The notes under the pieces: generated by a model
Database searches by the model: none
Told to the model about the DNA's origin: nothing
The model's input: only the letters and a program-made list of their open reading frames with translations
Origin: Methylobacterium organophilum
GTDB taxonomy: Bacteria; Pseudomonadota; Alphaproteobacteria; Rhizobiales; Beijerinckiaceae
DNA length: 64,000 bases
NCBI RefSeq assembly: GCF_022179465.1
Contig: NZ_BPQV01000011.1
Span: forward strand, 1-64,000
Direction of reading: 5' to 3'
Shown: positions 20,041 through 28,907 of the stretch, one piece after another
How the letters are laid out: each line of letters begins with the position of its first letter
Numbering within the stretch: position 1 is the stretch's first letter
Program-made: the position numbers and the translations under genes

Positions 20041-22128
20041 GTGACCACGCCCAGCAACGACGGTTCGAAGTCCGGCGGAAAGCCCGAGACCAAGTCCGAG
20101 ACGCAGAAGCCCGAGGCCAACAAGCCGGTTGCGCCCGGCAAGGCCGGCGCCACCGGCAGTAGCGCGATCGCGTCCTCCGAACCCGCCAAGCCCAGCGCCG
20201 AGGCGGCCAAGCCGTCGAGCCCGGCCAAGCCCGGCGCCGCCGGCAGCAGCGCCCTCGGCAGCGGCGGCCCGGCCGCGTCCTCTCCCGCGGTGTCCTCCCC
20301 GGCGGCCCCGGAGGCGGGCAAGCCCGCGCCGGCCGCGAAAGAGCCGGTCGAGCCGGTGAAGACGGCCTCCGCCCTCGGCGGCGCCAAGGTCGAGGAACCG
20401 GCCAAGGCAGGCTCTACCGGCAGCAGCGCGGTTCCGCCCTCGGCCAAGCCCGGCACGAGCGAGCCGGCGAAGCCCGAGGGCCCCGTGAAGGCGGGCGCGA
20501 CCGGCAGCAGCGCGGTGCCCCCCATCGGCGGCGCCTCGGCCAAGCCCGCCTCCGGCCCCGAGGCCGCGAAGGCGACGCCTGGCGGCCCCACGCCCGGCGC
20601 GGCGAAGGACCGGACCGGCGAGGCGATCACCGACGGACCGATCATCGACCTCAAGGCCAAGCGCATCCCCGATCCGGCCGAGGCCGCGAAGACGGGGCAG
20701 AAGACGGCCGACAAGCCGGCGGAGAAGCCCTCCGAGAAGCCGACCGCAGCCGCGGCAGCCCCGGCGGCCTCCAAGGGCGGCGCGGGCTTCGGCTCGATCG
20801 CCGCGGCGGGCCTGCTCGGCGGCGTGATCGGCGCGGGGCTCCTGTTCGGCGCGGCCCAGACCGGCCTCCTCGTCCCGCAGGGGCAGACCTCCCGCCTCGA
20901 CGGGATCGACCAGCGGCTCGCCACCCTGGCCCCCGCCGACCAGCTCGCGGCCTTGGGCAAGCGCGTCGGCGCCAACGAACAGGCCCTGAAGGCCGTGCCG
21001 GAGGCGGTCGCGGCCGCCAAGAGCGCGACGGAGAAGGCGGACGAGGCCCTGAAGAAGGCCGGTTCGGCCCCGGCGCCCGCCGCGGGCGAGGCAGCCCCCG
21101 CGGCCCCGGCCGACCTCGTGGCCCGGCTCGATGCCCTCGACCAGCGCGTCTCCGCGCTTCAGGAGGAGCCGGGCAGGGACCAGCCCGCCGATTCGAAGCT
21201 CGGTACCGCCCAGAGCGGCGAGGCGGCCGGGCAGATCGCGGCGCTCGACACCCGCCTCAAGACCCTCGAAGGGCGCCTGGAGAATGGCGGCCCGAACCCG
21301 AGCGATCTCGATGCCCGGATCAAGGCCAATGCCGAGGCCGACAAGTCCCTCGGCCAGCGCCTCGACAGCCTGGAGCAGAGCGTCGACGAGCAGATGAAGT
21401 CTGCGAGCAACGCGATCCAGTCCGTCACCCGAGCCATCCGGCAGACGGCCGAAGCCGGCAAGACCCAGGCCGAGGAGAACCTGAAGGGTCTCGACCGCCG
21501 GCTTCAGGAGCAATCCGAGAAGCTCGCCGCCCTCGGCCGCACCGTCGACGACAGTGCGAAGGCCGCGACCGTCCAGGCCGCCCTCCGGGTGGTCGCCGCC
21601 GACCGGATCGTGAGCGCGCTCTCCACCGGCGCCCCCTATGCGGACGCCCTCGGGACGCTGCGCGGGAACGATGCCGGCAACGGGGCTGCCCTCGAGCCGC
21701 TCGCGCCCTTCGCCGACAGCGGCGCTCCGACCGCGGCCGCGCTGGCCGATGCCTTCCGGCCGGTCGCCGACAAGATCACCGCGGCCCGCAAGGCCGCCAA
21801 GGCGCGCAGCGTCGCGGAGACCGGCAGCGTCGGCGACCGCCTGTTCAGCATGGCGGAATCCCTGGTGCAGGTCCGCCGGGTGGGCACGCCCTCCGATGCG
21901 AGCGGCAGCGGCGACGCTGCCGGCAGCGTCGAGGCCGTGCAAGCGGCCCTCGACCGCGGCCGCATCGCCGAGGCCGCGAAGGCATTCCAGGCCTTGCCGC
22001 AGGACGAGCAGGCTCAGGCCGGCGATGTCGGCAGCCGTCTCAAGGCGCGGGCCGCCGCGGATGCCGCCGCGCAGGCGGTCCTGGCCGATGCCTTCAAGGG
22101 CCTGTCCGCGCCGGGTACTGGCCGCTGA
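20041..22128 (+). CDS. alphaproteobacterial Mic60/mitofilin-like membrane protein
   Basis: 695 residues from the GTG at 20041. Residues 1-245 are very rich in Pro/Ala/Lys with degenerate repeats of the type AGATGSSAVPP. A single transmembrane helix follows at about 248-270 (SIAAAGLLGGVIGAGLLFG), then a long coiled-coil-rich region to about 520 (RLDGIDQRLATLAPADQLAA, AEENLKGLDRRLQEQ). The C-terminal mitofilin-like domain ends in VLADAFKGLSA. Homologs of mitochondrial Mic60 lie in this heme-cluster position and shape inner-membrane invaginations and contact sites with the outer membrane in some alphaproteobacteria. The assignment rests on architecture plus neighbours; the low-complexity N-terminus carries no family signal. 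Confidence 0.78.
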   Translation: MTTPSNDGSKSGGKPETKSETQKPEANKPVAPGKAGATGSSAIASSEPAKPSAEAAKPSSPAKPGAAGSSALGSGGPAASSPAVSSPAAPEAGKPAPAAKEPVEPVKTASALGGAKVEEPAKAGSTGSSAVPPSAKPGTSEPAKPEGPVKAGATGSSAVPPIGGASAKPASGPEAAKATPGGPTPGAAKDRTGEAITDGPIIDLKAKRIPDPAEAAKTGQKTADKPAEKPSEKPTAAAAAPAASKGGAGFGSIAAAGLLGGVIGAGLLFGAAQTGLLVPQGQTSRLDGIDQRLATLAPADQLAALGKRVGANEQALKAVPEAVAAAKSATEKADEALKKAGSAPAPAAGEAAPAAPADLVARLDALDQRVSALQEEPGRDQPADSKLGTAQSGEAAGQIAALDTRLKTLEGRLENGGPNPSDLDARIKANAEADKSLGQRLDSLEQSVDEQMKSASNAIQSVTRAIRQTAEAGKTQAEENLKGLDRRLQEQSEKLAALGRTVDDSAKAATVQAALRVVAADRIVSALSTGAPYADALGTLRGNDAGNGAALEPLAPFADSGAPTAAALADAFRPVADKITAARKAAKARSVAETGSVGDRLFSMAESLVQVRRVGTPSDASGSGDAAGSVEAVQAALDRGRIAEAAKAFQALPQDEQAQAGDVGSRLKARAAADAAAQAVLADAFKGLSAPGTGR

Positions 22129-22263
22129 CCATGGCGGAAGGCCGGACGCTCATCGCCGCCCTCCCCGGCGGCCATCGTTTTCGCGAAGGCGTTGCGACGC
22201 CGTCGTTTCCCGTTCGGAGCGGGGGCGCCCTGACCGGCGCATCCGCGAGGAGGTTCTGAGACC

Positions 22264-23802
22264 ATGTGGCGCGCCCTGATCTTCCTGGCACTCCTCGCGG
22301 CGGCGGCCTACGGCGCCGTCTGGATCGCCGATCACCCGGGCACGGTGACCATCGTGTGGGGTGGCAACGCCTACGAGATGGCCCTCGCGGTGGCGCTTGC
22401 CGGCGTGCTGGTGGCGGCCATCGTTGTCGGCCTCGTCTTCGCCATCGTGCGCGGCACGCTCGGCCTGCCGGGGGCGCTCAGCCGCTCCTCGCGGGAGCGG
22501 CGCCGGGCCAAGGGCATGACCGCCCTGTCCCGCGGCATGATCGCCGTGGGCTCGGGCGATCCGCTCTCCGCCCGCCGGCACGCCAGCGATGCCGAGCGCC
22601 TGCTCGGCGAGCAGCCCCTGACCCTGCTCCTGAAGGCGCAGGCCGCCCAGATCTCCGGCGACCGCGACGCGGCGGAGCGCGCCTTCGAGACCATGGCGAA
22701 CGAGCCCGAGACCCGCGTGCTCGGCCTGCGCGGCCTGTTCGTCGAGGCCCGCCGCCGGGAGGACGAGGCCTCCGCCCGCGCCTACGCGGCGGAAGCCGCC
22801 CGGCTCGCCCCGAGCGTGACCTGGGCGAACGAGGCCGTGCTCGAGGCGCAATGCGCCGACGGCGACTGGTCGGCTGCGGTGGAGACCGTGGAGCGCCGCG
22901 CCTCCCTCGGCCTGATGGACCGCAACGCGGCCCGGCGCCAGCGCGCCGTCCTCCTCACCGCCGCCGCGCAGAGCCGCGAGGCGGGCGAGCCGGAAGCGGC
23001 AGCGGAGCAGGCCCTCAAGGCCGTGAAGCTGGCCCCCGACCTCGTGCCGGCGGCGGCCATTGCCGGGCGGCTGCTCGCGCGCCGGGCGGAGGTGAAGAAG
23101 GCCGCCAAAATCGTCGAGGCCGCCTTCAAGGCGAACCCGCATCCCGATCTCGCCAAGGTCTATCTCGGCCTGCGCACCGGCGACACCGCCCGCGACCGGC
23201 TCGCCCGGGCCGAGGCCCTGGCCCGGCTCTCCTCCTGGCATCCGGAGGCCCGCATCGCCATCGGCCAGGCAGCCCTCGACGCCCGGGAATTCGGCAAGGC
23301 CCGCGAGGCCCTGGCGCCGCTCCTCGCCGACCGCCCGACGGTGCGCGTCTGCGCGCTGATGGCGCGGATCGAGGAAGCGGAGAACGGCTCCGGCGGCCGC
23401 TCCCGGGAGTGGCTCGCCCGCGCGACCCACGCCCCGCGCGACCCGCTCTGGATCGCGGACGGCATCGCCTCCGAGCGCTGGGCGCCGATCTCGCCGGTCT
23501 CGGGCCGCCTCGACGCCTTCGTCTGGAAGACGCCGCCGGAGATCCTCGGCGGCCCGGCCGAGGACGAGGCACCGGCCACCCCCGCGGCCGAGCCCGCCCC
23601 CCTGGCGGTGGTCAAGGAGGAGGCCAAGCCGGCGCCGGCCGCGCCCAAGACCCCGGTCTCAAATCCCGCCGCCGCCAACCCCGCCGCGTCCAAACCGGTC
23701 AGCCCGATCACCGGCGGCAGCCCGACCCCCGTCGTGATGCCCGCCCCGGGTGCCCCGACTCCGGCCGAGGCCGCGGAGGCCCAGGCCCGCAAGATCGCCT
23801 GA
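22264..23802 (+). CDS. hemY: HemY-family membrane tetratricopeptide protein
   Basis: 512 residues with two N-terminal transmembrane helices (about 3-20 and 38-62) of the HemY_N type, including TVTIVWGGNAYEM between them. TPR-like helical repeats follow (SARRHASDAERLLGEQPLTL, DAAERAFETMANEPETRVLG). The tail is Pro/Ala-rich. This family is found with heme-synthesis genes but is not the oxygen-dependent protoporphyrinogen oxidase also called HemY in Bacillus; its function is unclear. It follows the Mic60 gene by 135 bases. Confidence 0.88.
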   Translation: MWRALIFLALLAAAAYGAVWIADHPGTVTIVWGGNAYEMALAVALAGVLVAAIVVGLVFAIVRGTLGLPGALSRSSRERRRAKGMTALSRGMIAVGSGDPLSARRHASDAERLLGEQPLTLLLKAQAAQISGDRDAAERAFETMANEPETRVLGLRGLFVEARRREDEASARAYAAEAARLAPSVTWANEAVLEAQCADGDWSAAVETVERRASLGLMDRNAARRQRAVLLTAAAQSREAGEPEAAAEQALKAVKLAPDLVPAAAIAGRLLARRAEVKKAAKIVEAAFKANPHPDLAKVYLGLRTGDTARDRLARAEALARLSSWHPEARIAIGQAALDAREFGKAREALAPLLADRPTVRVCALMARIEEAENGSGGRSREWLARATHAPRDPLWIADGIASERWAPISPVSGRLDAFVWKTPPEILGGPAEDEAPATPAAEPAPLAVVKEEAKPAPAAPKTPVSNPAAANPAASKPVSPITGGSPTPVVMPAPGAPTPAEAAEAQARKIA

Positions 23803-23820
23803 GGCCGCTTCCGGCCGAGC

Positions 23821-23877
23821 GGGTCGAGCCGAACCTCCTTTCCCCGCATGCGGGGAGAGGAAAATCCGTCTCGACCC
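23821..23877. repeat. nested palindromic intergenic element (REP-like)
   Basis: Outer arms GGGTCGAG (23821-23828) and CTCGACCC (23870-23877) enclose an inner near-perfect palindrome CCTTTCCCCGCATGCGGGGAGAGG (23837-23860) in which only one position mismatches. The inner motif resembles dispersed CCCCGC..GCGGGG elements found between genes of proteobacteria. I saw no second copy in this window. It could also act as a terminator for hemY. Confidence 0.5.
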
Positions 23878-23999
23878 GATCGATCATTCTGAAACAGCAC
23901 CGGCGCGATCGGGACAGCCGGAGACGGGGCCGCTTAAAGGTCGATTCACGCCGATCCGTATAATCTGCGGATCCCGAGTACCGCGTAAATCGAGCGGCC

Positions 24000-25061
24000 A
24001 TGCCCCTCAGAGAAGATGCCGCGCCGGATCTGTCCGGCCTCATCGAGCTGTCCCGCGATCCGGCCCTCGATCTGAAGCCGGTGGTGCTTCGGGTGCAGAC
24101 GGACCTGTTCGTCGCCGCGCCGCATCGCGATCGGGTCACCCTGCAATCCTTCTCCGCCCTCGCGACCGGGCTCATCCCGATCGTCGACGAGGAGACGGCC
24201 CTCATCGTCGCCCACAAGCTGCGGGCCTGCCCGGACACGCCCGAAACCGTGCTCGAGGCGCTTGCGGCCCGCGGCGGCGCCATCCGTGACGCCGTCCGTG
24301 CGCCCGCGCCGGGGGCGCAGCCCGCTGCCCCGGCCGCGAAAGCCGGCGGCAACGCCGCGCCCGCCGCCGACGTCGCGGCCGACCTCGCCCTCCTGGAGGA
24401 TCCCGGCCGTCTCCTGCGCGGGACGTCGCTCAACCGGATGATCGCCCGGGCCCGCCGCGACGGCGCCCTGGCGCGGCGGCTCCTGGCCCGCGCCGAGCTG
24501 CCGCCGGCGGAGCTGGCGCCGCTCTTCCTGCATGCCGATCCCTCGATGCGGGCGGCGATGCGCGACGCGGTCGCCATGACCGCCGGCCTGCGCCCCGCCC
24601 CCGCGGCCCCGCGGGATCTCGGCCCGCGCCTCACCGCGGCCTCCGAAGAGAAGGACGTGGCGACCTTCGTCGCGACCCTGGCGGAGAGCCTCGGCATCCA
24701 GAAGACCTTCCTCGCGGCCGCGCCCGACGCGCAGGGCCGTTACGACCTGCTGACCCTGTGCCTGCGGGCCGCCGGCCTCACCGAGGAAGAGGCGGTCTTC
24801 GTCTTCCTCACCCTCAACGAGGCGGTGGCGCAATCGGTGGAGCGGGTCTTCGCCCTGACGGAGCTGTTCCGCTCGACCAGCCGCGCCGCCGCCCGGGACC
24901 TCGTCTCCGCGATCCTCGACCAGCCGCTTCCCGAGCGGACGGGCGGGGAGCACGTGCCCTATCACGGCCCGGAAAGCGCCAAGTCCCGCGGCGCGGCTCC
25001 GGCCGCCGAGCGGGCGCCCGTGCGCACGACTCTGCCCAGCCGGCCGCGCCGGACCGTCTGA
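24000..25061 (+). CDS. DUF2336 domain-containing protein
   Basis: 353 residues. An N-terminal helical-repeat domain (LSGLIELSRDPALDLKPVVL) matches DUF2336 proteins of alphaproteobacteria. A Pro/Ala-rich linker at about 98-120 and a second helical region (LLEDPGRLLRGTSLNRMIAR..., LSLGIQ-like segments, VERVFALTELFRSTSRAAAR) follow. No catalytic motif is visible. The family is uncharacterised; helical repeats suggest protein-protein contacts. A TATAAT flanked by GATCCG/CGGATC lies about 40 bases upstream. Confidence 0.75.
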   Translation: MPLREDAAPDLSGLIELSRDPALDLKPVVLRVQTDLFVAAPHRDRVTLQSFSALATGLIPIVDEETALIVAHKLRACPDTPETVLEALAARGGAIRDAVRAPAPGAQPAAPAAKAGGNAAPAADVAADLALLEDPGRLLRGTSLNRMIARARRDGALARRLLARAELPPAELAPLFLHADPSMRAAMRDAVAMTAGLRPAPAAPRDLGPRLTAASEEKDVATFVATLAESLGIQKTFLAAAPDAQGRYDLLTLCLRAAGLTEEEAVFVFLTLNEAVAQSVERVFALTELFRSTSRAAARDLVSAILDQPLPERTGGEHVPYHGPESAKSRGAAPAAERAPVRTTLPSRPRRTV

Positions 25062-25070
25062 CCGGTCGCC

Positions 25071-25412
25071 TCACTCGGCGAGATCGAGGCGGTGGCGGCC
25101 CTCGCGGTCGTCGATCTCCACGATCCAGAGATCCCCGTCGAAGCGGATCTCCTTGGCGATGCGCGCCTCGACATCCGGGCTGTCCGCCCGCTCCATCAGG
25201 GGCGCGAAGCGGCGCTCGCCGGAGGTTTCCTGATCGAACAGGGCCTGGGGCGCGGGGCCGTAGAGATCGGCCGTGCCGTCGAGGCGATCCACCTTCACGA
25301 AGATCGCCCCCGCCTCCGGCGAGCCGCGACGGCGCTGGACCGCGGGGATACCCTCGACGTCGAGACGGCGCAGATGCGCCGACACCCAGAAATCCGAACG
25401 AAGCCGTGCCAT
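25071..25412 (-). CDS. DUF1491 family protein
   Basis: 113 residues (MARLRSDFWVSAHLRRLDVE, then GAIFVKVDRLDGTADLYGPA, then FDGDLWIVEIDDREGRHRLD). This is the whole length of the DUF1491 family, a small alpha/beta protein found almost only in alphaproteobacteria and of unknown function. It is convergent with the DUF2336 gene, 10 bases apart, and ends the run that starts with the peptidoglycan-binding protein and the kinase. Confidence 0.85.
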   Translation of the reverse strand: MARLRSDFWVSAHLRRLDVEGIPAVQRRRGSPEAGAIFVKVDRLDGTADLYGPAPQALFDQETSGERRFAPLMERADSPDVEARIAKEIRFDGDLWIVEIDDREGRHRLDLAE

Positions 25413-25458
25413 GCGCGGCTTGTAGCGGCTTCGTGGCGTTTTGGGAGCTTGGAGAATC

Positions 25459-26148
25459 CTATCCCTGCGGGAGGCCCGCCTTGGCGGCGAGCTCGCGCAG
25501 GGTCTTCCCCGCCGGCTGGCCGGTGACGGCGAGCTTGCGGTCGCGCTCGAACTTCTCGATCGCGGCCCGGGTGCCCGGCCCCATCAGCCCGTCCTCCTTG
25601 AGGGGGCCGTAGCCGAGCTTGACCAGGGCGCGCTGCGCCCGGGCGACCGCGGGATCCGCCTTGGGCGTGACCGAGGCGGTCGTCTCGGGGCGGGTCTTGA
25701 TGATCTCGCCGATCGCGTCGTGCGGGACGGGCTTCGCGGCCTCCGCGGCTTCCTTCGGCCGGGGCGGCTCGGCGGCTTTCACCGCCGCAGGCTCCTCGGG
25801 GGCGGCCTTGGCGGGGGGAGGCGCGGCCTTCTTCGGCTCCGCCTTGGCCACGGCCTGGGGCAGGATCGGCGCCGGGTGGCGGCCGACCTGGAAGCCGAGG
25901 GCGTTCAGGGCGACGTAGGCCGCCGCCGCCAGCGCGGCGAGGGTGCCCAGGGTCTCGCCGGGATGCGCGATGCCGATGCGGCCGAGCTTGGCGGCGAAGG
26001 CGAGCATGCCGCCGGAGGCACCCGCCGCCTGCGTCCGGGGCAGGGGTCGGCGGCCGGGCGGCTTGCCGGCGGCGGGGCGGCTCGCCCGCATGTCACCGGG
26101 GACGACGATGTCCCGCTGGTCCCGACGCGGCGTCGGCTCGCGCATCAT
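25459..26148 (-). CDS. membrane-anchored peptidoglycan-binding domain protein
   Basis: 229 residues. A basic N-terminal cytoplasmic part (RRDQRDIV..RPAAGKPPGRRPLP), one transmembrane helix at about 65-87 (TLGTLAALAAAAYVALNALG), a Pro/Ala/Glu spacer, then a C-terminal PG_binding_1 domain (VARAQRALVKLGYGPLKEDG, MGPGTRAAIEKFERDRKLAV). It probably tethers the inner membrane to peptidoglycan. The gene is 58 bases downstream of the histidine kinase on the same strand, so the two may be cotranscribed. Confidence 0.82.
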   Translation of the reverse strand: MMREPTPRRDQRDIVVPGDMRASRPAAGKPPGRRPLPRTQAAGASGGMLAFAAKLGRIGIAHPGETLGTLAALAAAAYVALNALGFQVGRHPAPILPQAVAKAEPKKAAPPPAKAAPEEPAAVKAAEPPRPKEAAEAAKPVPHDAIGEIIKTRPETTASVTPKADPAVARAQRALVKLGYGPLKEDGLMGPGTRAAIEKFERDRKLAVTGQPAGKTLRELAAKAGLPQG

Positions 26149-26206
26149 CTCGCTCCGAGTTCGGGGAAGGCGCGGCCCCGGGAGGCGGCGGTCTGGGACA
26201 TCCGCT

Positions 26207-28132
26207 TCACCCCGCGCGCCGCAGGGGCACCGCGCCCTGCCAGTCGTTCAGGGGCGCGGCATCGAACAGGCCCGCCGGGATCCGGGGCACCGCGGGCTCG
26301 GCGAAGGGCGCCTGCCCGCGCAGGGTCGCCCGGATCGGAGCCGGCTGGGCCGGGTCGCGGACGCGCCCGCAAGCGAGGGGCAGCGTCACCGCCACCGTGG
26401 TGCCCTGGCCCGGCGCGCTCTCCACGGAGACCGAGCCGCCATGCAGGCCCGCAAGCCCGCGCACCACGGAGAGGCCGAGGCCGGTCCCCTCGTGGCTGCG
26501 GCCGTAGCCGCCATGGGCCTGGAAGAAGGGCTCCCCGAGGCGCGGCAGGTCGGCCTCGGCGATGCCGACGCCCTCATCGGACACGACGAGATCGAGATAG
26601 CCGCCGCCACGGCGCACGAGCACCTCGACGCTGCCGCCGCGGGGCGTGAACTTCACCGCGTTCGAGATCAGGTTGATCAGGATCTGGCGGCAGGCCCGGG
26701 CATCGGCCACGAATCCGGCCCCCGCGGGCACCGGGCCGCGCACGAGCCGCACCCCGGCATTCTCCGCCTTCAGCCGCATCAGGTCGCAGCAGCCGTCGAG
26801 CAGGGCGGCGATCTCGATCGGTTCGGGGGAGAACTCGAAAGTGCCGCTGCGGATGCGCGAGATGTCGAGCAGCGTGTTCACCACCTCGAGGAGGTGACGG
26901 CCGGAATGGCCGATGATCGCGGCGTATTCCTGGGCGCGCTCCGGCGAGAGCGTCACGGCGCCCTCCCCCGCCAGCACGTCGGAGAAACCGATGATCGCGT
27001 TGAGCGGCGTGCGCAACTCGTGGCTGACCGTGGCGAGGAACTGCGTCTTGGCCGCATCCGCCCGCTCCGCCTCGGCCCGGGCCTGGTCGAGCTCGTCGGC
27101 GTGGCGGCGGTGCTCGCTCACGTCCCGGGTCACCGCGACGACGGTCGAGCCTTCGGCGGCGAACGCTCCCTCGATCCGGTGGGCGCGCATCTCCGCGAAG
27201 AGGGTGCGGGTGCCGTCGGCCCGGGGCGCGTCGAGATGCAGGCGGAAGGGCACGCTCGCCGGCTGCCCGGAGGCGGCGACGTCGCTCAGGGCCTTCAGCA
27301 GGGCCGGCCGGTCGCCGATATGGACCCGGTCGAGCAGACCGTAGCCCTTCAGCCGGGCGGCGTCCGTGCCCACGAAGCGCGTGGCGGAGGCGCTCGCCTC
27401 CAGCACCCGGCCGTTGGCGTCGTGCCAGGTGACGAGATCGTCGATCGCCGAGAGCAGCAGCTGGTCGCGGGCCTCGTTGCCGCGCATGGTGCTGCGCCAC
27501 TCGCTGTCGCGGCGCATATGCTCGATCGCCTGGGCGGCGACATGGCCGATGGCGGTGATGGCGAAGACGGGCGTGGCGATGCTGCTCGGCCAGCCGATCG
27601 CGGCCACGTCCGGGCCGAGATGCCCGACCAGCGCGATGGCGAGCGCCCCGAGGGCGGCGATGAGGGAGGCGGCGAAGGTCGCCCGGCGGGAGCCGGAGGC
27701 GATGGCCTCCAGCGGCACCGCCACGAGCCAGATCGCCGCGGCGGATTCCGCGCCGCCGGTCAGGGCGGCGAGGCAGACCACGAGCCCGGTCAGGCCGGCG
27801 GAGGAGAGGGCATGGGCCAGCCAGAGGCTGCCGGTGCGCGACAGGACCACGGCGGCGACGACGGGCAGCAGGAGGCTCGCGATGGCGAGCGCCTCGAGGC
27901 CGCTCGGCACGCCGCGCCAGAGCAGGTAGGGCGGCAGCGCCGCCATCATCACGGCGCCCGTCGCGAGGCGCGAGACCAGAAACCGCTCGTGACGCGAGCG
28001 GACGGCCGGCTCGTCGAGAACCGACTCGTGCACGAGGCCCGCGAGGCGGGCATCGAACAGGCTGGCCAAGGTACCGTTGATACGCAACACCGACACGCAC
28101 AGCGCTCCCGGCCGCCCAAGGAAGGCGGCCAC
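26207..28132 (-). CDS. membrane PAS sensor histidine kinase
   Basis: 641 residues. Five or six transmembrane helices at about 55-195, then a PAS domain (about 225-345, NGRVLEASASATRFVG), a HisKA dimerisation helix with the phospho-acceptor in ATVSHELRTPLNAIIGFSDV (His near 371), and a HATPase domain with N box (QILINLISNAVKFTP), G1 (VSDEGVGIAEADL) and G2 (GTGLGLSVVRGLAG). The hydrophobic N-terminus plus PAS resembles the DivJ/PleC type that controls the alphaproteobacterial cell cycle, but that identity is only a possibility. No response regulator is adjacent. Confidence 0.85.
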   Translation of the reverse strand: MAAFLGRPGALCVSVLRINGTLASLFDARLAGLVHESVLDEPAVRSRHERFLVSRLATGAVMMAALPPYLLWRGVPSGLEALAIASLLLPVVAAVVLSRTGSLWLAHALSSAGLTGLVVCLAALTGGAESAAAIWLVAVPLEAIASGSRRATFAASLIAALGALAIALVGHLGPDVAAIGWPSSIATPVFAITAIGHVAAQAIEHMRRDSEWRSTMRGNEARDQLLLSAIDDLVTWHDANGRVLEASASATRFVGTDAARLKGYGLLDRVHIGDRPALLKALSDVAASGQPASVPFRLHLDAPRADGTRTLFAEMRAHRIEGAFAAEGSTVVAVTRDVSEHRRHADELDQARAEAERADAAKTQFLATVSHELRTPLNAIIGFSDVLAGEGAVTLSPERAQEYAAIIGHSGRHLLEVVNTLLDISRIRSGTFEFSPEPIEIAALLDGCCDLMRLKAENAGVRLVRGPVPAGAGFVADARACRQILINLISNAVKFTPRGGSVEVLVRRGGGYLDLVVSDEGVGIAEADLPRLGEPFFQAHGGYGRSHEGTGLGLSVVRGLAGLHGGSVSVESAPGQGTTVAVTLPLACGRVRDPAQPAPIRATLRGQAPFAEPAVPRIPAGLFDAAPLNDWQGAVPLRRAG

Positions 28133-28456
28133 GATCCGCGCTCCCTCAGCTCGTCGCTTCGACTTGGCCGAACCTTCCCAGAGGCGGTTTAAGCGAGGAT
28201 GAAAGCGATACGGCGCATCCCCGGAATCATGGGCCGGGAAACCGGAATTTCCCGGCTAACGCCAAGGTCGGGCTACCCGCCAAGCCGCTGATTTCACGCC
28301 CCTCGTGAATGCGGGGCCTTCAAAGGCAAGGCTTCGTTCACCACGCCTACGCTTTCGGGCGCGAACACGTCTTCAGGTTCATTTCCCGATGCGATCGTGA
28401 GCTTCGAAGAGGCTGCCCGGGAACGGTGTGGCCCAAAGTTGTTGCGGATCCTGACG
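28133..28456. other. intergenic region upstream of the histidine kinase
   Basis: About 320 bases between divergent genes. It holds a perfect hairpin GCCGGGAAA (28233-28241) / TTTCCCGGC (28248-28256) and, further right, CCCCTC..GCGGGG. No gene or RNA family was recognised. Confidence 0.4.
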
Positions 28457-28729
28457 ATGTCGTTCCTGCTGCGTGCCAGCCTCGTGATCGGGGTGCTCTC
28501 CTATCTCGCCGCCACGCGCGGGGGCGAGGCGCCGGCCCTGCCGAAGGTCAGCCTCACCGCCTCGGACGCGGCCGCCCTTCTGGACGCGGTTCCCGAGGCG
28601 ACGCGGCAGCGCCTGCTGAAGGAGGGTTCGGCCGAGCTCGCCCGACGCCTCGCCGCGCCCCCCGCCTCGACCGATACCTTGAACGACAACGACCGGCACC
28701 CGGCCTGGCGCGGGGTCGTGGGTCACTGA
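28457..28729 (+). CDS. small hypothetical membrane-anchored protein
   Basis: 90 residues from the ATG at 28457; the frame opens 20 residues earlier but those residues are polar and not signal-like. The first 18 residues (MSFLLRASLVIGVLSYLA) form a signal anchor or signal peptide. The rest is soluble and charged (LTASDAAALLDAVPEATRQR, AELARRLAAPP). I do not recognise the family. It lies 178 bases upstream of cydB on the same strand. Confidence 0.5.
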   Translation: MSFLLRASLVIGVLSYLAATRGGEAPALPKVSLTASDAAALLDAVPEATRQRLLKEGSAELARRLAAPPASTDTLNDNDRHPAWRGVVGH

Positions 28730-28845
28730 GACGCGGGTCCGCATCCTGGCCAGGGAGCCGCCACGCCCCTAGGTTCGACGGCATCGGCCAGACCCCCGCC
28801 TCGTCCGATCCGATCGGTGCGGAGGCTCCGGCTTCTCGTGACGAC

Positions 28846-28888
28846 GCGCTTTCCGTCGACGAACCGCCTTTGCTTCGTCGGAAAGCGC
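28846..28888 (+). promoter_or_regulatory. strong hairpin in the cydB leader
   Basis: GCGCTTTCCG (28846-28855) pairs with CGGAAAGCGC (28879-28888), and inside it ACGAA (28859-28863) pairs with TTCGT (28874-28878), leaving only a 3-base bulge. It ends 19 bases before the cydB ATG, where it could affect ribosome access or be a processing site. Confidence 0.5.
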
Positions 28889-28907
28889 GCCAGGGAGACG
28901 GGCGCGC

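Noticed and set aside
20041-20760. Repeats in the Mic60 N-terminal coding region as a tandem repeat or CRISPR-like array
   Set aside because: The repeats are degenerate at protein and DNA level, of irregular spacing and without spacers. They are low-complexity coding sequence.
28309-28907. Hidden cydA remnant upstream of cydB
   Set aside because: Translations of all frames were read for CydA features such as the GRQPW quinol loop or the heme-ligand helices, and none was found.
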